A stretch of 64,000 bases of DNA, from positions 1,176,686 through 1,240,685 of the forward strand of contig NC_016479.1 in NCBI RefSeq assembly GCF_000227115.2, given 5' to 3'. Shown one piece after another: positions 57,336 through 64,000 of the stretch. Made by a program: the position numbers and the translations under genes. The DNA comes from Naumovozyma dairenensis CBS 421 (taxonomy: Eukaryota > Ascomycota > Saccharomycetes > Saccharomycetales > Saccharomycetaceae). The first letter of the stretch is position 1. Each line of letters opens with the position of its first letter. The notes under the pieces are model-generated. The model made no database searches and was not told the DNA's origin. It was given only the letters and a program-made list of their open reading frames with translations.

Positions 57336-57533
57336 CTATCGCTGTAAAAGTGGTTCCTTTAAAAATTCCCCTGAACTATAAGTAGTCTCATTTTTACTAT
57401 CTGACAGGGTTACCGACAGATGTGCAATTTCCATTTTAGAATTGTTGTTTATAATTTCTTGTAATTTTGAAGAAAATAAGTTTTCATAGAGTATAACGGG
57501 AGCACGTCTTTCTTTCATACAGCATACCTGGCA
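57336..57533 (-). pseudogene. Possible coding relic with clustered cysteines
   Basis: A minus frame runs from a TGA just upstream of 57533 to the stop at 57336 and reads ...D-C-Q-V-C-C-M-K-E-R-R-A-P-V-I-L-Y then a helical, Ser/Asn-rich tail. The ATG inside it (57518) gives 60 residues. The C-x-x-C-C-x-x-K-x-x-A pattern resembles half of a zinc finger, but no partner half is present. It may be a decayed gene from the lost ancestral neighbours of TEC1, or chance. Confidence 0.25.
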
Positions 57534-57785
57534 GTCTATAAATCATATTAGCATAAACATTTCTCTTAAACTGTTTAGTTGACAAGCTTGCGTGGAATAG
57601 ATACTAGCGTCTTCATAAACGTCCGTTAATAAGCTGCAATAGAGGGCAATAAGCAAGAAAGAATAAAAACAAAGGAAAAGAGTGAAAAGAATATTTTTTT
57701 AAATGAATTGTTTGACGGCACGGTTATACTTATGTATGTACGTGCTTATTAGATAGTTGATTAGAAGAATGTCATTTTAATTGTT

Positions 57786-59231
57786 TCAATTTTTATGTTC
57801 CTGAGCGTCACCTAAAGGGAATAATCCTCGATCTAAGTGAGAACCATTTGGTTTTTCCCTACCAGTGTTATTATTTAAATCCACTGTGTTCCTTCGGGCT
57901 GACGTAATATGCGGTCTTGCTAATTGTGAATATTCTGTGAACGTGGGGATCATAACGGGTTGGTTAGGGTCGTTATTGGGTACGTTTCTTGACAAAGAAA
58001 TTGGGAGATTAGTAAGTTGGGATGATGATGCGTTAGGAAGACGTGAAAATTGCTGATGATCAGCATGCAACGGAAGTGGGCCCTGTGTTATAGGATTTCC
58101 ATTTGATGCTGCAAAGGAAGGTGCAATCATCTCATTATTTGGCTGTGAGTATGTCCTTAAGGGAATATACATTTTAGGTGGCTCTGCCAATGATGCTGAT
58201 GATGATAATGGTGGTAAAACAGACGAACTAATATTAGCCGGTGTCCTAAAGTATGGATGGTGAACGGAAGGAAGCACGGGCTGTAGGTTATGGTTGTTCT
58301 GTGAGTGATTTTGGCTATAAGAGTTGTCTGGGCCTGTAGCCCTCACGAAGCCCGCACTCCAGCTATCATTACATGGCTTTGATATGTTATTGTTTGGCCA
58401 GCTGGTTCTGTTCGTTACCGCTGCTTCAGATGCATTCCCCAAATATTGAAAGTTTCCATTGCGGTTAGTTGGAATCGGTGGCCAGTTTGGTTCTGAATAA
58501 TGGCCGTTTAATAGCGGTGTAACAGTAGGAGGATACGGTACAGGAAGAGATTCCTTTGTATTGTTTGTACCGGCAACTGGCACATACCCATATACTGGGT
58601 TTTCTCTTGTTGGAAAATTACTTTGAAGTGTCCCGACTTGGTTGTAAAATATCTGTTTCTGTTGACTGACTTGATTGCTTTTCAAGGGTTCTATCCCGGC
58701 ATTATTTGTAACCGAATGGTTGAAAATATTATTATTTTCATTTTCTATGATTGCCTCGAAGGTGGAAAAAAAATTTGTAACATTTACGTCGCTTTGTTTT
58801 GGCCCTTTTTCGATTAAAGCAAGAATTTGTTTGTCCAATGGTGTTAGTTCCATCTCGCCTGAAATTTTATTTAAAATGGATTTTTTCCATACTTGAATAT
58901 GTGATGAAATTTGCTTCTTAGTCCTAACTTCCCCAGTGTGGTGCTTAATATACAAAGATATCAATTCATTTCTACCATAATTTTTGTTTCTTATTTTTAT
59001 CTTTGATGTCCCATTTTTTACTATCAATTGTAATGCTTCCATGAATGCATTCTCCACCTTTAAAGGCCATTTATCATGGCCATACATGAACGGGAAAATG
59101 ATAGAAGAATGCGTCAATTGATTGGAGAATGTTGTGGGCGTCTCGGCCATATGTTTGTCATTATTATCACTAAGTCTGATTGTTTCTGAAGGAATGTTAT
59201 TGTGTAAAGGTTGTTCATTCGGCGTTGTCAT
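57786..59231 (-). CDS. TEC1: TEA/ATTS-domain transcription factor Tec1
   Basis: 481 aa (Tec1 486 aa). Binds CATTCY (TCS) sites alone or with Ste12 to drive filamentous growth and Ty1 expression. The TEA domain spans about residues 53-118: DKWPLKVENAFMEALQLIVK (helix 1), GRNELISLYIKHHTGEVR (helix 2) and RTKKQISSHIQVWKK (helix 3, the DNA-recognition helix). The rest is Asn/Ser/Pro-rich activation-type sequence without folds; a phosphodegron like the Fus3-targeted LxTPP of Tec1 is not obvious, although TP/SP sites exist. Matches YBR083W, neighbour of RPL19A in S. cerevisiae. Confidence 0.95.
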   Translation of the reverse strand: MTTPNEQPLHNNIPSETIRLSDNNDKHMAETPTTFSNQLTHSSIIFPFMYGHDKWPLKVENAFMEALQLIVKNGTSKIKIRNKNYGRNELISLYIKHHTGEVRTKKQISSHIQVWKKSILNKISGEMELTPLDKQILALIEKGPKQSDVNVTNFFSTFEAIIENENNNIFNHSVTNNAGIEPLKSNQVSQQKQIFYNQVGTLQSNFPTRENPVYGYVPVAGTNNTKESLPVPYPPTVTPLLNGHYSEPNWPPIPTNRNGNFQYLGNASEAAVTNRTSWPNNNISKPCNDSWSAGFVRATGPDNSYSQNHSQNNHNLQPVLPSVHHPYFRTPANISSSVLPPLSSSASLAEPPKMYIPLRTYSQPNNEMIAPSFAASNGNPITQGPLPLHADHQQFSRLPNASSSQLTNLPISLSRNVPNNDPNQPVMIPTFTEYSQLARPHITSARRNTVDLNNNTGREKPNGSHLDRGLFPLGDAQEHKN

Positions 59232-59285
59232 GGTTTATTAAGTTTTTTGTCGACTGTTTTCCAACCTTTAGTAAACAGTAATATT

Positions 59286-59292
59286 TGTTTCA
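59286..59292 (-). promoter_or_regulatory. Ste12 pheromone/filamentation response element upstream of TEC1
   Basis: TGTTTCA on + is TGAAACA on the minus strand, the Ste12 consensus, 55 nt before the TEC1 ATG. TEC1 is a known Ste12 target. GTAAACA (forkhead-type) lies 15 nt closer to the gene. Confidence 0.55.
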
Positions 59293-61570
59293 CTTTTATT
59301 GCTTTATTAAACTCAAATTAGAGGTATATTTTTTTGCAAATGTGTTTATCTATTTATATTCTCTTGAAAAGATGGAACAGAGGTTCTTGTAAGGCAAAAA
59401 TTAGAATTAGTTCTTTAATCGGTCCACGTTTAAGCTTCTCCCTTGAAAGGCTCAATGCGATGTTGCCAAGGTATTTTTCCCCTTACGATGGGTCGTGTGT
59501 TTTCCTGTATCCTCTGACTGTAGATTCTTTGGAAGTTTATCTTGTTGAGTCATGAGTGAGGAAACTTGATGTTAATTCGATTATGATATAACGAGGAATG
59601 GCTAGAGGTTATATAAGCTGTAAACTATATCCTGTAATTGCTAAATAAGAAAATAAGGTTTTCTGTTGGTTGTGTGTTTTCGAGAGAAGAAGAACAACAT
59701 ATAGAAACACAAAGAACTATCCTGGAATAGTGGACTATGTAAAAGACCGTGGGAAAAAAAGTGAAAGAAGACAAGTACACAGAAAATCTTTTTGGAAGAG
59801 GTAAGGTACGAACTTTACCGGCCCTCTTGAAACTTAAAAATTTATCATGAAATGTTCTTAGGCTAACAAACTTCCGTAAAGGGAATTGCAGATCTGAATA
59901 AGGTTGTGGAACGTTTCTTCGAAGAATACTTCAACTACTACAGATGGGCCAGCAGGAGGACAAAGACTGTTATATTGTCTTACGGTAATTTACTTGAAGT
60001 TTCCCCAGGACCCCGAATGGATCGTGCCTGTTTTCATTGTGGCACAGCGCTGCTCTCACAATTTCTATGTCTATAATTTCACTGCGGGTCAACCTACGTA
60101 GCGAAAACACAGTGGAAAAAGTAGAGTTCTTTTAGGATTTCTTCAAGCCCGTCATATATGGAAGTTAAAAAAGCACATGGTTTTAAGAGTCGGCTGGCCA
60201 TCATCAATAAAATACTAAGGAACCTTACATGACACTCCAAAATCCAGCCCTTTTCCGGAGTAGAAATAAGTAAATATAACAATCCGTACGCTACGAATAC
60301 GAGCTACCAGTAAAATCGCTTTTGAAATGAGAAGTTTCTCTACTGGTTTTGTTAAAAAAAAGTGCCCTGAAACCTACTTGGAAGGATGCATAAGAGAAAA
60401 AGGCTGTTATACGTTCTGTTCTCTGTCCACCAAATTTTTCAAATATCTCCACTGACTTTTCTTTGTGAGGGAATTTTTCTTTCGTGGGTGGAAAAAAAAT
60501 TAATGCCATACTAGAACCTTCGTACATACATGTTTCACGTAGAACTCAAATCTAGTCAGACCATGCAGCATCAGGAGATCGAAAAATCAATAACCAACCT
60601 AGGCTTGATCCACCCTGAAAGGTCCCATAGTTAAAGCGTATTTCGGAAAAATCATTCGCGGCAAAAAAACGTTTACCCCCATTTGGAAAAGGTGAAACGC
60701 AGGCCCCACATTTCCGCGGAGATTCTGCTCGCAAAACCACAAGTTACCGGGGACCCCAATGGAGGTCCCAATTCTCTCGAGCTTTTAGAACGGTCCATTC
60801 AAGCCTAAAATTGGCATTATAGTCCTACTGAAAGGTAAAACAGTTGAATGTACAACTTTTCCTGGTAAGGTTGAATCTATGTTGCGATAATTTGGTCATG
60901 AAATCACTTTTTCCTCCTCCCTTTTCAGAATCTAAAAAAGGAATCATCGTTTCGAAGGATTGGCTAAAGATTGATTTATATATCTATTAGACAATATTGT
61001 ATATTAGTTTTAATTCTAGCATCTATGTATTAGAGTTGCATTTTTTTCTCGGTACTTTAAATAAGATAATCATCAATTCAAAGATGAATCGATTGAACTT
61101 CCCCTCTGGTGTCGAATATCTACCCCTAAATACAAATTTCCAACCCTAACAAAAACCCTGTTTCTAAAAATTCTTGGCCGCCTCCTTTAACCAAGAGCCC
61201 TGATAAGTCATTTCACGAAAACCTTCAGCTAACGAGGGTTACTTACATTTTAAAAATACAATCGAGTTATCCTTAAGGTAGAATAATTACGATAATGACA
61301 TTCATAAGGTATCGAACGAAAATAAGGATAAGGGAGCTCCACGGGACTGTAAACATGCTATCGTAGTGGGAGAAGAATTGAAAGCATTTTTATCTATTTT
61401 TAGGGGACAGCTCGGTGCCTAGTTACTTTTTCGTTCGGTAGTGAACGGCTGACGTAATCCGCCAAATCATGTGAGGCCAAGTTTGGATTTACGAGCAGAA
61501 CCTTATTTAAAACTCGTTTTTATTCCAGTTAAAATGATGCTTCCCAACTTTTGTCCTCAAACAGAGGGCC

Positions 61571-61589
61571 TACCCAACTGGGACAGAAG
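61571..61589 (+). repeat. Solitary copy of the MITE-like inverted-repeat arm
   Basis: TACCCAACTGGGACAGAAG matches the arms of the 51304-51440 element at 17 of 19 positions (they read TACCCAGGTGGGACAGAAG and TACCCAGTTGGGACAGAAG). It is also preceded by sequence ending at TA. No partner arm was found within the desert. Confidence 0.5.
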
Positions 61590-62773
61590 ATGTAATACAT
61601 ATTTGACGTTACTTGGAAAGGGAATTCTAATTATTTTTTCTGAGAGCATTCTTGCAGAAGTGCTTCCTGTACCCATCTTACCGAACGCCTTTTCCTTATG
61701 TTTCACACCTAGAAAGTCATTACTTTCTACTCCTATGGCACTGTTTAGATTTGCATTTTTTCATTGACGAAGATGTTTTCTATTATAATAAACGTTATAG
61801 TTGATGGAGGAGATTGATAGACAATAAGCAGCTTCATAATCCTTACATGGTCCATTGCTGCCTATTAGAAGCCCAAGTTGTATGTATATAGGCAGCCTTA
61901 ATCTGTTAGTCTTTCTTGGATTAATAAGATTAAAGGAAAAAACTGTACAAAATGGTTCTCTTTTTTGAAAATCTAGGCTAACTTAGCAGAATGTTCAAGA
62001 AAATAACTTCAGTAAAATTTCCAATTTAAGTTAACATTTTCATATATATTTATTGTATGATGAAAGCGACTGCATATCACGTCCAATTCAATGTATGCCT
62101 GGTGTTTGCCGGCGCCTGTGTGGAAATGATTGTATATGAGTTAACTCCGGTTATTAGTTTTAAGCATTCACCGTTGTAAACTACCACTTGTAAATTAGTG
62201 CGTTCTACTTGCTACGTTTGTACGTAAGGTTGTAACTACAAATTGTGTAGGCAAGCTATGTAGATATTTCCCAGTTGATATTTTAACCGCCATACTTTGT
62301 CAAGGTACGTATAAGAATGTACGTAGAACTCCAAACGTACGTACTGTTATCTGAACATCGCGTAGCGGCAGTGAGACACCATTCCAAATATTTTTCCTCA
62401 AAGGTTTTGGGAAATTTTCCAACAACTGTAAATATGATGGTGTTTGGGTTTACTACATTTATGGTAAAAACGAAGAAAAATTACGAGGTCCCTCTTGGCG
62501 GCTGCCGCTAATCAAAAATTCAAATAAAGACAGGGAAAACAGTGTTTGCGTAAAGCTTATTTATTAACAATACTTAATATAGTCTAAATATCATAAACAA
62601 ATTCTTTCGATTGCTCATCAAACGATGATGTACCCATAATTTGGAACTTTCGTCGTATAAAAATGGTTTGCAATCTTATCACCTAGCTTGCAGAGCCTTA
62701 GAAACTTTATACGCAGATGATGAAACCGCCACGGTGAAACGGCAATGATGCTGTTGATGCTGCTAATGATTAA

Positions 62774-63241
62774 GTTAAGACTCATAAATTGCGTCCACCT
62801 CTTCGCTATCTATATGAGAAGCGTTCTCATACCGTTGGGGAACTAAAAAAGGAATTGGACAGGATGAACGGATTTATGGAAAAATCTTGCAATGAATACT
62901 CGATGATCGTAGAAGATTTAGAAGGGGGAAATCTAACGGGTGATTTGTAGAAGGACACATATAGGGTTCAGAATAGATTAAAATTTTCTGAGAGTGTCAG
63001 GAGTCCGATAGGAAGGAATAGAAGAGGTGATGATGACTTTAACGAACGTGAAACCAGCGTTTCCCGAATAGGAACTCCGGAGCTAGAAACGTTTATTTCC
63101 AGCCAATTCTTGATGAAACTAAGGCGGTATACAATTTAGGGGCAAATCAGTCCTTTCTAAATCTCGAATTCGAAAGAATTGCCAACCGTGACGAAAAACC
63201 TAAAGAAAAAAGGGAAATCCACCACTTAAATGAGAACTAAT
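62774..63241 (+). pseudogene. Decayed coiled-coil reading frame with two in-frame TAG codons
   Basis: One + frame runs from 62774 to the TAA-TAG near 63236-63241, interrupted by TAG at 62948-62950 and 63137-63139. The pieces look protein-like: a heptad stretch (V-G-E-L-K-K-E-L-D-R-M-N-G-F), an acidic part, a basic Ser/Arg-rich part with RIGTPELETFISSQF, and a charged end with FERIANRDEKPKEKRE. This is typical of a helical, spindle- or bud-type protein that has lost function, but I cannot name it. A further 70-codon frame (63230-63448) may belong to the same relic. Confidence 0.4.
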
Positions 63242-64000
63242 AGAAATAGACGCCAAAAAATAGTGGGACCCACCATAATTAAGAAACCTAGAAGTATGAC
63301 TATCGCGAAGAAAATGCATAGCTACCTTGACTATAAATATTTAACATTTGGCAGGAATATATTGGATGCAATTGACACTCCTTTATTGTATATCTGTAAT
63401 GTTGTGACTGATATGGATCAAACCAATGCTTTACGATTGTCCCTTTGACCTCTATCGCACATCCACCATCTTCCATCAAAGTTAAGCGAAATAGTTTACC
63501 GACGATTGATTTACTGTTTTTTAACCTGTCAATCATATCTTTACCCGACAATAATAATCTTACTAAGTCATCTCACGCTCATCAGGAAAAGGCTTCTTGG
63601 GCACATTATCAACATAACAAAGGGGTAGTTTTGAACAAATACGAAGTGCATTTTTAACTTATGTACAATATTATATCTATATCTAATCAAATAACAAGAA
63701 AATTGTTTCAAACCTTTTAATTTCGAAAAATATGCGTCGATGGACCTAAAATGCTCGATAATTCTCAGGGCGACCCCTGTTTGAATAATTTCGGAACTGT
63801 TGGTAAGTGGCTGGTTTGCTATCTCACCTCAGGTCGTTAGAGAAACCCATTGGTATCAATGTTACGCTATCATATAACATATTATCTATTCAATAAGTAT
63901 ACTAGTATAGTACGCCTATTTGCAATGTAACTACACCAGGCGGACTGTAAATAAAATTTTGCTGAAACTGAAATCAGCGGAGGCTTAGAAAAACCATAAC
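63242..64000. other. Right-end region
   Basis: Short overlapping frames on both strands (63230-63448 +, 63300-63551 -, 63445-63657 +), none recognisable. They may continue the relic to the left. The last 350 bases contain nothing I can identify. Confidence 0.35.

Larger units (their letters stand above)
59232..62773. other. 3.5-kb gene desert right of TEC1
   Basis: TEC1 promoter followed by DNA with no recognisable gene; UBC4 and SPT7, neighbours of TEC1 in S. cerevisiae, are absent. Frames at 59904-60101 and 61471-61767 (+) are open but unrecognised. Contents seen: the PRE-like site, a TGAGTCA Gcn4-type site near 59546, PDRE-like TTCCGCGGAG near 60712, GGGACC/GGTCCC inverted arms near 60750-60768, and the solitary MITE-like arm at 61571. 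I found no tRNA, LTR or CDEI-CDEIII centromere signature. Confidence 0.45.

Noticed and set aside
61300..61320. tRNA B-box-like GGTATCGAACG
   Set aside because: The flanking bases cannot form a T stem or a cloverleaf on either strand.
59232..64000. Point centromere
   Set aside because: No RTCACRTG - AT-rich - TGTTTATGNTTTCCGAA arrangement on either strand. Lineages with altered centromere motifs cannot be excluded by eye.
1..64000. CRISPR arrays, prophage, bacterial operons, Ty elements or LTRs
   Set aside because: No regularly spaced repeats, no LTR ends, no reverse transcriptase or integrase motifs, and no bacterial gene organisation anywhere in the window.

Overview
This is nuclear DNA from a budding yeast of the family Saccharomycetaceae. 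The genes are compact, AT-rich and mostly intronless. The two introns I can define use the yeast GTATGT / (T)ACTAAC / AG signals. Asparagine-, serine- and aspartate-rich runs interrupt many proteins, and nearly every gene has a clear Saccharomyces cerevisiae counterpart in a recognisable order. The order does not match any single S. cerevisiae chromosome. It interleaves genes found there on chromosome XVI right (YPR047W-YPR063C) with genes from chromosome II (YBL027W-YBL038W and YBR083W-YBR105C). Several ancestral neighbours are missing (for example TAH18, POL30, MIS1, LSM2). That pattern fits a post-whole-genome-duplication species outside Saccharomyces. Naumovozyma or Kazachstania is my best guess, from memory of gene order and genome style only.

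Layout. From 0.9 to 24 kb: GID4 (glucose-repression ubiquitin ligase receptor), a spliced Asterix-like ER membrane protein gene (YPR063C), FCY1, JID1, ARO7 (frameshifted near the N-terminus), YMC1, BRR1, TFB4, SEC8, SMK1 (also frameshifted near the N-terminus), NHP6, MAK3, ATG11 and MSF1. From 24 to 50.8 kb: MRPL16, RFC5, APL3, IST2, POL12, STU1, RIB1, HEK2, SHE1, a PET9-type ADP/ATP carrier and the small zinc-ribbon gene YBL029C-A. From 53 to 59.2 kb: a YBL029W-like gene, YBL028C, a spliced RPL19 and TEC1. Two short reading frames (46 and 33 codons) flank SHE1 and may be overlooked genes.

Gene-poor stretches lie at 42.7-44.9, 50.7-53.0 and 59.2-64 kb. They hold no confident genes but do hold structure: perfect hairpins, a 20-bp near-palindrome, a short element with 31-bp terminal inverted repeats flanked by TA (MITE-like) plus a solitary copy of its arm 10 kb away, and a decayed coiled-coil reading frame near the right end.

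These are housekeeping genes of unrelated pathways, not one operon-like system. Regulatory motifs support several assignments: MCB sites before POL12 and STU1, a PAC/RRPE pair before YBL028C and also before YMC1, a middle sporulation element before SMK1, an inverted CCAAT pair before PET9, a pheromone/filamentation element before TEC1, and Puf3-type elements after MRPL16 and MSF1. The apparent single-base indels in ARO7 and SMK1 lie in or beside homopolymers, and there is a 21-N assembly gap, so sequencing error must be excluded before reading biology into them.
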